Source: Taeniopygia guttata (lineage: Eukaryota > Chordata > Aves > Passeriformes > Estrildidae). Taken from it: a stretch of 64,000 bases of DNA. Below are positions 1 to 12,933 of the stretch, one piece after another. The DNA lies in assembly GCF_048771995.1 (NCBI RefSeq), contig NC_133026.1, forward strand, positions 108,434,001 to 108,498,000. Direction: 5' to 3'. Under the pieces are notes generated by a model that saw nothing but the letters and a program-made list of their open reading frames with translations, did not search any database and was not told the origin of the DNA. The position numbers and the translations under genes were made by a program. Each line of letters begins with the position of its first letter. Positions within the stretch are counted from its first letter, which is position 1.

Positions 1-2163
1 TAACTGAAAAAAAAAAAAAAAAGATACATCCTTCTGCTCAGAAAGTGATAGAAAGTCCCATTCAAAATATCGTAATACAGTACTTTTCCAATTACATAGT
101 TCATACATCAGAACTGAGGAAGAAATTAATTCATTGATTTAGAGAAAAAGAGGAATCTTTGTGGTCTTCTAATCTGATACTAATAGCCAAGATCATGCAT
201 AAACTGAACAAAGAGGAGAATCACACCTGGAATCAGAATCATCTTAAAATACTTTACTTGATTTATTACATCTTTATTTTTACTCTGCTAAAAAGTCATA
301 CAAATGTTTCTCATTGGTATCAAAAATATTCAGTGCATTTGCATTTCCACACATATTCCATCTTCCTGAAAGGCAGAATCCTACAACACTACAAAACACG
401 GAAACAATTTCTGTTTACCTATTTGGGAGAATTACAAGCACCCAATAAAGTTAATGGGCTAAAATGTTGTTTCTATGGAAGGAAAGAGGATACTTGCCTA
501 CTGATCCAAAAGAGGAGGCCAGTCTTTGGTGGCCTCTGGTTATGCCAGAGCATCCTGCCCAGTGACCCAGTCAGCCTCTCTCCATGCAGTGATAGCCCTT
601 AATAAGCAGATGCGATATTTTATGACAAGTTAATACGTTGAACTAGACACAACATTATTGGCACAACCTTTCTGATCCCAGTAAGATCTCGCATAATCAC
701 TCATACATATTTATCTTTCCTCTACTAAAGTATCTGCATCCCAGCTCATGCATAATGACACCATCCTTACAAACACATTTCAGTGATTTGTTGGTGTTTA
801 CAATATTAATAGAAGATTACACATTCTTCAGATTTCCTCTAGTGCAAAATTGTTACTCATTCCTGAGTCAGTTCCTGGAAATTGTATTGTTTTCCAGGAG
901 ACTTTTTACTGAGTTTTAATCTCAGCTTTTATTGCTAAATTCAAATATATATGCAAATTGACTGCTTAGCTTACCTACCTCTTGAAAACTCTAGATGTGA
1001 TAGATGTTGATATTTTTCAGTATTATCAAGACATTTCCAAAAGGTAGATATAGAAATACCAAAAAATAGCAGAGAATAGAAAGAAATCTTATTTCAAATT
1101 AAAGCAAAGATAGGCAGGACCAGTGTCCCCACAATCTCAACTGTTTAAGAAGAAAAAAACTAATTAGTTTGAAATAAATATTGGTAACCATTTTAGCAAA
1201 TGGGCTGCTAGAACTGAGAAATAAATTTTATGTTCTCTATAGAGTTCTTGCTCAAATAATTGAGTGAGGCTCCTGAATGTTTCAGCTGTACCATTAAAAG
1301 GAAATTCAGGGGAAAAGATTGAACAAAGCACTGCAACAAGAAACAGGATTGTCTCAATTTGTTTAACTTCAATTCTTCAACTTGGTGCCCAGGACAGGCA
1401 CCCTATTGTCTCTACAAAATATAATTGTTTTTCTTTGCTAATCCTCTGTGTAGCTGACAAGGACAGACAGTTGCAATAAATCTTTTGTCTTTTGTTTATT
1501 CAGACTAGAGCAGCCCTGATCACAGTTAATGACTCATAAGTAAATAAAGGTAGAGCCCATCCTTAAAAAAAGATCTCTAAAAGTGATTTTTTTTTTTTAA
1601 ATTATGATATTTGGTCCACTAATAAATGAGTTATTTTATTGTATGTAGCATAACATTTCACACATTTTGGTCATGATCAAAATAAAGTTTTTTTTGTAGT
1701 TTTGATCATAATGAATTTAAAACATTGAGCCATCTCTACAGTATTATGCTTTTGCCTGTTCACTGAAATTGGTTTTAATTAGAGCTCAGCATGAGCTCAG
1801 CGTCTTGGAAACTCCTCTCTCCTTCTGGGTGACAAAATTACATTCACATGTAATCTGCAGTTTGTCAAATATCTCATAAAATCTGTGAAATAGTTTTAGA
1901 TGCTGTAGTGTGTCATACAAAATAGCTGAGCTTAGGTAGTGTCTTCTCTAAAATGTCTACCAACCAAAAGGTAAACCGGCCTGACAGGTCTCTAGGGTGG
2001 GGACTTTTTGTGAATAATTAGCCTTGAGCAATGAAACTCCAGAGCCACACCTGGGCTGAATCTTTGATCTGTCTTTATACAGCTAGAACCAAGTTAGAGA
2101 GTTTATGCACTATCTTGATGTTTCAGGTGATAAAATCTTTACTCTTGCATACATACTGCAACA

Positions 2164-2234
2164 AATATACTTGTGTGTATATGTACACATGTGTGTGTAT
2201 GTATATGTATACCCTGTATGTACGTATCTATATA
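2164..2234. repeat. TG/TA-rich simple sequence
   Basis: Alternating purine-pyrimidine tract mixing tgtgtg, tatatg and tacgta. Imperfect dinucleotide repeat. Confidence 0.75.
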
Positions 2235-5200
2235 GTAAAAATGGATATTAAGGATCACCATTCAATTGTGTTTCTTCATTGTTCATTCTGGTGTGGCCTA
2301 ATCACTTTAAGATTTGTTTTTTTTTTTCCTTTTTTTATGTAAAAGATGAGACTCAGTGACACATTCTATCTAGATAGCATCAGAACAATATGTACAACAA
2401 TCAGTGTGCTGACAGAGCAGAATCTTTACCTGACCTATTTAGTAGGTACAATTGTCAAAGGCTGTAAAATAAAATAAATCAATCATTTGTAACATGCCTA
2501 GTTTTGGAGTTTTTTTACACATAACACCATTTTTTAATAAAAGTTTTATTAAATAACAGAAAGAGTCAAATTGTCTCATGTATCTGATCTAGCTATGTGT
2601 GGTCTTTATTGGACCATCTACAAGAAGTGTGAACACAATCAATCATTTAGTCCTCCATTTTAATCTTTGATGCACTTCCACCTCTACCTGTGGCTTTAGG
2701 CAAATCCCTGAGTTTCTCTGTCTCTCTTACACATGATATAAAAACAATAATAATAATAGTAATGAATTAATTGGTTATTTTTTGCCATTTTAAAGATTCT
2801 TAGTTGCAGTCTTCTCTTGTTTATAATAATGTCATATCCCAATTGAATGAATTTGTGACTGTGTAATTTAGGAAAATTCAAACACATTGTATGCTCATGC
2901 TTAATATTGTACATTTCTTATATCATTAGGTTCTGCAAATACACATGGGACCTGCACATGTTGTTTTGAAAGCTCTCAGGAATAAAAGACTTTACTTCTA
3001 CCCGGTTTAGTTATAATTGCTTCTAATTGAAAAAAATGATTTGTGCATTCAGCTAATAAACTGGACTTAACACATTGTCATGAGTGTGAAATCTTTGCTA
3101 TCAGTAGTCCTTCAATAAAATCAACATGTATCTACACAGCTGGGCTGTTGAACTTGCTTTAGTCACACTCCTCACACAAATATTTAGATTTACTTAACTG
3201 ATATGGTTGATACCATTATATAACCATCTGAGTAGTGGACAAATCATTAGGAAAAGTAACTGTGGTTTTTAGTTCTTTCATACGTTATGGAGTGCTGAAA
3301 AGGGCTAACTTACACACTCAAAGAGAAATTCAAGATAAGAGCACTTTATTTTCATCTTGCTTTCAGTATTAACATATTAAAAGAGTAACATTTGTTACAT
3401 ACTCTGACTTTTTATTGAAATAAATCTATTTTAAAAGAAAGTATTTATGAGCTAGATTAATTCAGACTAATAAATAACCCTTCCCTTCTAAATTTTACAG
3501 GAATTTTAATAAAGTAAGTGCTTTACAGGCAGGAAGAAACAGACTTTTAGCAATACTATCTGAGCATTTTGCAATGACCATATTATAATGACTCTGATGA
3601 AAATACACTAATATCTAAACACAGCAGGGTTTATTCTCTGATGTTAACTATAGACAGTTCCATACTAGGCTTAGACTAAATATCTAAAAAGTGATGAAAA
3701 GCATCACGTTGCTTTAACACATTATCTTTCCCCTTTGTTTAGTAGATAATTTCTAAATGAATTTAATTGTTCTGTCCATTTGCATATTTAAAAAAAAAAA
3801 AAGACACAATTCTGATGACAAAAAAACCCTGATTTTCTGATACCATTGATTCAGGGACACTCTAGATAGAAGACTTCCCTTATTTTTAAGCTTCAAAAAA
3901 GCTTTGAATCCTTCTTCTTGGACCCCTTCCTTAGCAATGATGGCTCCACCACACGTATTCTTGGGTTTGGGACTTGCCAAGGAAAAGTTGAGCCAGGAAG
4001 ACACCCTGGGTGGGACCCTGGACTTACATTTTCTCATACCTGGGCTTGTTTTTGTGCTCAGACTCATGGCTGATTCCCTGAGAAAGTCCAACAAATCTCA
4101 CATCTAACTGAGGTTTTAGTCAAAACCTCAAATAGCATTGGTTAGCAATGTTTACAGTGCTGTGGTTTCAACTACAGGCTGAGTAAACAAATATTTAATG
4201 GGCAATAAAATTTTTAAGATACTTGAAAAGTAGGGGAATGTGGTTTTGCTTGGCTTCATGCTGTGTCTCATGCTGAGATACTAAGCAAAATGTTCACATG
4301 TGGTTTCTTTTTAAGACCCATGCAGGATGGTTTTGGTAAGCTGTTACAGAGTTAAAATTCACTTAATTTGGCATTTTAGTTTGGGACTCATATTCAAGCA
4401 CTCTAAAAGTTTTGCTAATAGCATTGATGGCAACAGAACAGGAGGACTAGATGATTTTTCCAGTGTATTCCAGAGGTAGAACAGTACTCAGTCTTCTCAT
4501 TAGCCTTATTTCTAATCACACTGCACAGCTCTTCATTTAGTGCTCTGTCCTGCTGTGGGCGTGTTGTGCTTCCCTGTATCTCAAGGATGGTTTTAAAAGT
4601 CGTGACTCCAGCATGAACTTATCACTTGCATTCTTAAATAATCACTTTTTCTTTCCGTTGTTCTTTCCCCCTCATTTTCCCTGTTCTGCCTAACCCCAGC
4701 CTACAAAACTCTGTGTTAGCAGGACATATGCTACAGCAAGAATCCTGAGCAAAACACAATTCCTGCTTTGTTAAGGGTTTGAGAATGATGGTGCCCATCA
4801 GCAAAAATTCCTAGTGGTAAAAGATGAGAAACCTCCATAATCTATAAAGAGCAAGATAACAGGTGTAAGAATTTCTTCTCCCCTCAGATTTCTCACAGTC
4901 AGCAAGACTGGGCCCGCGTTTGGCTACTGTAATTCACAGTCGGGTGCATTTGCCAACATCCATTTTGTTTGACATTACCGCACTGGGCTGTGAACTGCCA
5001 TGCCTGAGGAACTGGTTCACATCCACTTTTGTGACCCAAACACAAGCAAAAAGGTGGGGCAGACATACCCAGTGCTATCCTTCTAAAATGTCTCAGCACC
5101 TTTTTCTTTTTTTTAGCATAGGATCTTGTAATTCTAGAAATGGCCAAAAAATAAAGTCCACAACAGGAGTGAGAAAAAACAGGAAAAGAGAGGTCTCAGG

Positions 5201-6591
5201 CTCCAGTGTAAACTTTGCCTTCTACTCTGAATACAACAGAACTAGTTAAACAAGTTAAGCTGTTACTTTTTCCCAGATGTTTTTTCTGTAAGAGTGTGAA
5301 ATAGGATTCGCTTTAGACAAGGTAGGTTGTACCTGCCGCACTGTGGTTAGCTAGGCCACACTCCATGGCTCCTCTTTGCATATTCCCTTTGGTATTATGC
5401 TGTGATCACCTCTATAAAGAAGCAGGCAGAGCTGATTGCCCGGCTGTGATGCTGTGTGCAGATGAAGGCTTCTGAACATTCACAGGAGGCTCAGGTTTCA
5501 CCTCTGTGGTGGTAAAAGCAATTCAAGCTTGCCAGCTGACATATTTATGATGTTTTATTCCTTAGGTGGTTATCACCTTCAGACAGTAAACACAGCATGT
5601 TGGTCACCCAAGTTAGTTAAAATTAGAAATATTTTTATATTTGTAAATGTGTCTTTTACATACGTCTTTTCTATACTTATGTAGAACATACATGGGATAT
5701 ATGTGAAATACATGTGCAAAAAATCACAGATACTACTTATAAGTATAATACACAAATAATTATAAGTAAAAGATTTCCTGCATTGAAAAAACAATATTCT
5801 TTGATTGGTGAGCAAGAATGTTTTATTCCAGAAGTATTTAATGCAGCTTCTTCACGATCAGGAAAAATTTTTTCCGGAAATATTTCTACGTAGTCAGACA
5901 AACAAAAGGTCTTTGTTGTTAATACCATTTTATTGGGCTATTTAAGACTGATACGTTGATTTTATATTAACACTCCTCCTACTCTGTTCCTCAGGGTAAA
6001 AGCAACCTCCAAGTTTTCACTAGGAAAGCACACAGATCCACGGCCAGCTTTGTCCTAGCCTACCTGAGATGCCGGAGCAGTGCTCAGGGTGTATTAGCTG
6101 CTCTGTCATCTAATTGCTTAGTGTTACTTACTCCTAGGAGGAAAAAAGCTCTGCATTGCAGAAATAATAAGTAACTTAGTTATTTTTGAAAGAATTAGTA
6201 ATATAGATAGCAGAATGATTGTATCCCTTCAGCCAGCAAATAAAAATTCAATGTTTCTACAAATGGAAAAATTATGACACTGTAACTTTTGTATTGCATT
6301 TTGGATTGTACATGTAGTTCACAAGTGTGGATTTTTTTCTCAATATAATTGATGTGGAAGCCCATTAAATTTTCTGTGCTTTTCTTGAAAGCAATTGGAA
6401 TGTGTCCCAAATTGGCAATAAAAACATATGAAGAAATGTTTTTTTCTCTTTCTGTTGCTAAATAGATAATGTATGCAAAAACAAACTTAGAGTTGCGTTC
6501 GTTTGTGTAGTATTCTCACTTCTTCATATACTTTTTTATGGTATAGTCAATACTGATATTAATCATTGAGAGTATATATTTTTTCTTTGTA

Positions 6592-6675
6592 CATAAAATA
6601 ATTTCAATACATAGAATAATTTAGTGCATAATTTTAATACATAGAATAACTTAGTACATAGAATAATTTTAGTAG
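6592..6675. repeat. Degenerate tandem repeat, unit acatagaataattta
   Basis: Four to five imperfect copies of (a)tacatagaataa(c/t)tttagt in an AT-rich stretch. Local slippage repeat. Confidence 0.7.
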
Positions 6676-7105
6676 TTTTTTGTTGTATTAGAGATTAGTG
6701 GTCAAAGTTTTTTACATAAACTTGAAAGTAATCAATTAAGCTTGCATTTACTGCAGGAAATTTGAGTTTCCTTTATGTTTAGTAATTGCTGTCTTCCAGG
6801 TATTCAAAAGATAAACATGCCTGTCAAAAATTGATTTTAGTGTTTGTCTGGTTGCTGTCCAATGGTATTTCAGCCCTTATCTGTTGTTTGGTTACTCTTT
6901 ATTAGCCCTTAAGAACAGTTGTTTCTCAGTTGAGTTTCCTGGGGTAGTTCTGAGGCTCGAGGTGCTGTCTTTTAGTTCCAGTCAGGTTGCTAAACAAAAG
7001 ATTTTTTTCCTCCAAGTGTGACAGCACATTCACTACAAACTGAAGCCAAAAATCATTGATAACACAAACATGAACAAAGAAGAAGCCTCTCAATGGGTGA
7101 CTAAG

Positions 7106-7218
7106 TAGAATAGAATAGAATAGAATAGAATAGAATAGAATAGAATAGAATAGAATAGAATAGAATAGAATAGAATAGAATAGAATAGAATAGAATAGAA
7201 TAGAATAGAATAGAATAG
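7106..7218. repeat. (TAGAA)n pentanucleotide microsatellite
   Basis: About 22 nearly perfect TAGAA units. Read on the minus strand this is (TTCTA)n and it directly continues the 3' end of the minus-strand CR1 to its right, so it probably grew from the CR1 terminal ATTCTATG-like repeat. Confidence 0.97.
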
Positions 7219-7460
7219 CTCAGTTGGAAGGGACCAACAATGATCATCTGGTCCAGCAGCCTGACCACTTCAAGGCTGACCAAAAGATAAAGTGTGCTGT
7301 TAGGGTCATTGTCCAAAAGTTTCTAAAATGCTGTTAGGTATGGGATGTCAACCACTTCCCCAGAAAGCCTATTCCAGTGTTTTTCAGTAAAGAAACGCTT
7401 TCTGACATGCCATCCAAACCTTCCCTGGTGCAGCTTTGAACATTATCTTACAAGATCATA
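7216..7460 (-). mobile_element. CR1 LINE 3' fragment, minus strand
   Basis: Reverse complement of a CR1 3' region. Key phrases on the plus strand are cagttggaagggaccaacaa, gatcatctggtccagcag, cctattccagtgtttttcag, gtaaagaaacgctttctgac and ccctggtgcagctttgaaca. 5'-truncated, about 0.25 kb, moderately diverged. Its terminal repeat is the adjacent TAGAA array. Confidence 0.88.
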
Positions 7461-10400
7461 AACTCTTAAGCTGTTGTATTATATGTTTAATGTTTCATTT
7501 AATTATGGTCAACAAAGATAGTTTATTCCCATCCAAGAAATTACTCTTGGGAAATAGTTAATTGCATGTAAGATTTCAGTAACATATTTTATATGAACAA
7601 TAGCTATTTTTGACCTTATTTTTAGTGTAGTTACTCAAGATAATGCATAATGAACAATTCTGAGCCAATCAGGAGCACTGTTCTGCACACCTACTTTATA
7701 ATCAAGGTCATGTTGTATGTCATTGGTCATACTATGTATGTCATTCTTCTTCCAGGCAAGAAATGCTTTAAAGAATAAAAAGGAAATAGTCTCCAGATAA
7801 ATTTAATTCTGTTAAAAGCACTCAAAAATATTTTGATTGACACAAAAAGACCTCTAGAATAAAGAACTCTAGATTAGGTAGTCATTTTTTATCCTGTGGA
7901 AACTGCGCAGAAAATAATTGCAGTCATAGACACTTGCAACAGGAAATATGTAATTGCTACTTCTCACTTTACAAATGACTCTACAAGGAAAGACAGAGGA
8001 GAGAGTAAAGAACTAACTACTTAATGGTACATTCAACAAATGTAAGCGCAGTGGGCCTTGTTTCCTAACTGTTTACTCCTTTTTTCATCTGCATAATACT
8101 CTTGATCTTTTTGAAACAGGTCTTTGTAACACTGATAGTAATGGTGTGAACTGAGAAACAAGCCTACTCACTATCCTTTAAAAACATTAATATGCATGAT
8201 GGAACACAGTGGATTGCATGCCAGTTAAGCAGAAAGTAACTTGTCAAGACTAATTTTTGTGTGTTTTCTTGGCCTCTATTATTCAGCTGAACCTAAGCAA
8301 CAGGCAGTATCTTGTTTTATATTTAAAGTCTGCATACCATAAGCTTCTGCAAAATCTCTGAATTTCTCCAAAGCTTGCTGATACATTACTTTGCTATTTA
8401 CCATATTTACACAATATCACAGCCCATGAAACCTGAAGAAGACAACTTGTCCTTTTCATTGCTTATGTTTTCCTTGTGTGTGTAACACTTTCATATAACC
8501 ATTTTCCCAAGGATCATACAAAATCCAACTTAGATCTGAAACACTTGATTGTTCTTTGCGCAGTTAAATGAAGTCCAGGAGGAATGATTTAGTGATCCAA
8601 ATCTACCTCCAGGCACTTTGCTGACTGCCCTTATTTTTCTTTTTTCTTCAAAAATCCAAATGAAAATAATATTATGTTTAAGCAGTAAATGCATTCCACC
8701 TCCAGAAAATTATAATGACTGAAAACATTTTTTCCTCTTCCTTTTTCTTCCTTTTTTTTTTTTTTTAGTGATGTTCAGATGCATTGCACTTCTAAACAAG
8801 GTTAATAGGTACTGAAAAGAGCAAGGACTTCTCTGATCCCTACGTAGTGGAATGCTATGAAACCCAAGCTGCAACATGCATACTGTTGTATAAACACTAG
8901 CAGCAATTTATTAACATAATTTTTACATACTCAGGTACTCCCACATTCAACTCACATCAACAGATGCAAACACAAAATACACACTGAAGTTAACTACCAG
9001 AAAACTTTTATCTATGGAAACATTTTTTTTTTTTTTGTGTCACAACATTAAGTTTGGCTTTAAGATTATTCAGCAATACATGTAGTTTTAAAATTTTGAT
9101 AAAGGTAATAATTTGACTCAAGTTATGTAAAAAAATATTCTGCTTTTGTATAAAAAATACTTAGTTTTAGGAATAAGAGATAGACAATGGCTATCTAAGA
9201 AACAAAAATACAGAATAGGTCCAAATTTTTGAGGATCACAAGCTAAAGTGGATCCAAGGCTTTCAACTACTGAAGAAAAACAGCCTGTAGGAACAACACA
9301 ATTATCATTATCCTGGTATCTCTGATATATATACAGAAGCACTGTTTGTAAGACATAGAACCCAACTTTCTGACTTCCTAATCTCAGATAAGACTGTGGG
9401 ATGTTTGTAAGATGCCTACACAAGAGAAACAAGATTGATCAAAGGCCTGGGAAACTTGGTCTGTGATAACAGCTTGACAGAACCTGTGTTGCTTAGTCCA
9501 AAGAAGAGGAGACCTGGTGGAGGAATCATAACTTGTTCAAAACTTCTGCAGGAAGAGGAGAGTAGAAAAGGAAGAAGATAATTTCAGGACAAGTGAAACT
9601 GTGAATGGATCCATGAAAGTGCCTCCATCCAAAGGCAAAGTTTTCTGAGACAAAACAGAGAAAGATCTTTTTTCATTATATTTGTAAGTATCTCCCAGGC
9701 CCTCAACATGGGCAATGTGCCTGCCCAGCTTTCTTTCCCTACCTTCACCTCCCTGGACCATCCCTCCTATCACTCTCATTGCTGAGAGGTAGAGCTCCCC
9801 AAAGGCACCACTGGCCACACTTGACATGGGAACAAATTCCTACTTCTAGTCACTTTTCCTTGCATAATGCTTTGCTCAGCCAGGCAACAAAATTATCTTT
9901 TGGTTTTGGAGAACAAAAAATTTGCACAAAATATTTCTTTCTATTCGATGATACTAGAAATAAAATTGATATTATTCCACAGGTTTTACAGCTGGTTGGA
10001 TTCCTATGCCAATTCCATCTTCACTCACACTGTTTTTCTTAAATTCAGTCACTAAAAAGAGTAAAACCAATGCTGTTATACCTGAGGTGCCATACTGCCA
10101 CAACAGAAGTTGCAGTCAAATGGTAAAGGAAAAGGCAATATATGAAAACTTACACTGTAACATATTTGTTTCAGCTTCAGAAGAGGAAATATTTGAAGGT
10201 GAGACTGCATTCATGTATTTACACCATTAAGGCTCTTCCCTTTCTGTCGAAAGTAGCTGTTCTGTATCTGTCTCGGATTTCTCTCAAAATGAAGCAGTTG
10301 ATACCTGATAGCATTCTCCCTTTCCTTTCTGGATCCAGGAAAATTCCTACTGAAGTCACAAGAAAAAATTCCTGTGACTTGAGTATGAAATTAAATTGGG

Positions 10401-12911
10401 TTTTCTTGGGTTTGTGGTGTAGTCTTGGACACGACATAAATACATGTCCCATAATAAATTTAATTCCACACTGCCTTTCAATACTCAAGCCAAGTCATTA
10501 AGGCATTTGGAGCTTGCTGTTCTTTTATGCTGCATTTCAAGTAATTCAAAGCAAAGTCTTATTTTAGGTAACAAGATATAATTATAAAGCTGTGATCATC
10601 AGATGTTAGAAGCAGATAAGATCTGTAGGGTACACAAGGATATTCCAGAGTTGCTGAGGCTTTTTACTATATTATCTGGAAAATGGAGACTATATGATGG
10701 GACTGACTAAAAAACAGTAATAATAATAATTTTCATTGTGTTTACATTTTTCCTTTATAATAACTTTAAACTTTATCATACATAGATGGCATAATACTGC
10801 TTTACATTAAATTTTTAAAAACTGAAAGTAAGGAAGGATTAATTCTACTTTTGATAAAAGGAAAAATACCTTTCATAAGCCTTTTTTCTGACATTCACTA
10901 AGTTTCAGATGAGGAAGTTCCAATTTCTAAGAAGATTTATAGAAAAAATAAGTAATTATGTATTTATATATGTATATATATGCAACATTCTTATTTCAGC
11001 TAAAGAACAATTTAAGGTAGAGGGAAATAATTTGGACAATACTTGCTCACAAATCCAAGTTGAAGCTATATCCTGTAAAGATCTTATTAATCAAATAGAA
11101 TTAGGCTTGATGACCAAAAAGTTTCTAATTGTTTTTACAGTGTGGGTGAGGTCTGTTTGATTAGGAGGATGGGAGAAAATTGATTAAGGAAATACTTAAT
11201 CCTTGTTCCCAGGCACCCAAGGTAAGTATCATAACCAATCCCTCAAATTTAGGTAATGTGGGGAATTGCCTGAGACTCATCTGACTAAATTAATGTTTAC
11301 TATAACGACACAAAGATACGAGCTTGGGCTCTTTTATAGCCAGCAGAGATCTGGCCAACAGTTGATGGATATGTCTCATCCTAAACTCAGTCCCTACATT
11401 TGGTCAGATTAATATTTCGGTATGTGATTATATTTATTCTACTTTGACTGACTACAGATGGTGTCTAGGTGACCCTGGGTTACCTGTGTGATTAACTCAG
11501 ATGTAGACATCTACACCTCAGACATCAAAAGTTACACAAATGAATATTGGTCTTTTGATACTGTGAGCAGGGCTTTTGGAAGGTTCACTCTTACATCAAA
11601 TAAAAGTAATATCAGAGCAAAGTGCAGTTTAAAATAGACAACTGATTAGATTATTTATTGAAATAGGAAAGACATTGGGACAAATCTTTTTTCTTAATAA
11701 TTCAAAACAAGGAATGAAATGAGCATATTTTACATTCTATCAAAGTCTACTAACTAAGGGGCTACCATAGTTACTATTCTGATGTGAATGACCTTCCAAA
11801 AAAAAATCTGAAGGATCCGCTTTCCATTCCAATGTGGCACAGGACTCATTTGAAAAGTTCTAATAGTACAAAGGGATGGAAAAAATGTGTTTTGCGCATT
11901 TCAGTTCTACACCATTTTTTCACTCCAGTGTGTGCCTCCAAGGCATAATTGAACATCTAACCCTTTTGATCCATCTGGTAGAATATATACATGGAGTGGG
12001 ACTAATTTAAAAGAGGTTTTGATTGACTGTGATTTACACATTCATATACCCTTTTGCTGTCTGCTTAACATGGCACACCCTTACCCAGTCCCTTGGCACA
12101 GAAATTAAACCAGCCTTAGATTGCTCTAGAATTTCTTACCCTTAGACAACAAAGAATAAATTCAGAGATGGACTATCAGATGAACAGGGAATTCAATGGG
12201 GATATAAGGTGGTTTACATGCCTGAAAAATTATCTAAACTGAGATTACCATCAGAATTATTTCATTTTACAGCTGCAGTTACCTTAAATTTACATAAAAT
12301 TTGATTCCTGAAGGTGGCAGCATCCTGGCCAAACCTATATACAGTCTTAAATGCATGCAAAACCCTAGAACACAACCATGAAACTATAAGTGCTAGTTTA
12401 GCAGTAGTGCCACATATGACCTTTCAACACATAACTAGGAGTATGCTCTGTGATAGTAGTTGGTTCGAGTATTTCCCAAGTTTTTCTCTTGAGCTGTAAA
12501 ACTTAAAAAGAATATTTTTCCCCCTTGGATGTCTTTCAGCATTTCATGCTATTGGCGTTCATTAACTACTATAAGCATTGCATTCAAGTAATTATGGATT
12601 TGGAGTATTTTTTGCCTCATTCTTTGTTTTGCAAAGGTTATTTTATATAACACAGGCACTGTAAAAGTTTTATCTCCTCTGCATACTTTAAAACTCTCTT
12701 CATAATGTGAAATGAACATTGTAGGGAGTCTTTATCTGTCTGCAAGGGGCTTTGTTTATTTTTTGCTGGGTTTTTTTCCTCCACTTTATTCCTTGTAGTT
12801 ATTACCTATGCTTGTGTAGACTGACTGGTTACAGAAAAAGAAGGGACAAGGGTTTCATCCACCCATGTCCTTATACATACAGAGTCATGAATCAACCATT
12901 TTTACATAATA

Positions 12912-12933
12912 AATTTTTTTAATTAAAAAAATT
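12912..12933. repeat. 22-bp perfect A/T palindrome
   Basis: A perfect self-complementary A/T stretch of the form aatttttttaa followed by its complement, within an A/T-only block. Probably chance in low-complexity sequence. Confidence 0.8.

Larger units (their letters stand above)
1..7105. other. Intergenic, no gene seen
   Basis: AT-rich sequence with an A run at 7-22, simple repeats and only short random open frames on both strands. A promoter-like spot at about 5370-5460 (TATAAA at 5413) is treated as a finding only. No transposon recognised before the TAGAA array. Confidence 0.7.

Noticed and set aside
159-602. 147-codon plus-strand open frame near the left edge
   Set aside because: No recognisable motif, low-complexity aromatic-rich translation typical of AT-rich noncoding DNA, and no splice or promoter context.
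7106-7218. Regular repeat array considered as a CRISPR-like or satellite structure
   Set aside because: Five-base units with no spacers, next to a CR1 3' end; a simple microsatellite in an animal genome.
12110-12440. Stretch suspected to be an old retroelement
   Set aside because: Scattered short peptides only; no ordered family motifs on either strand.
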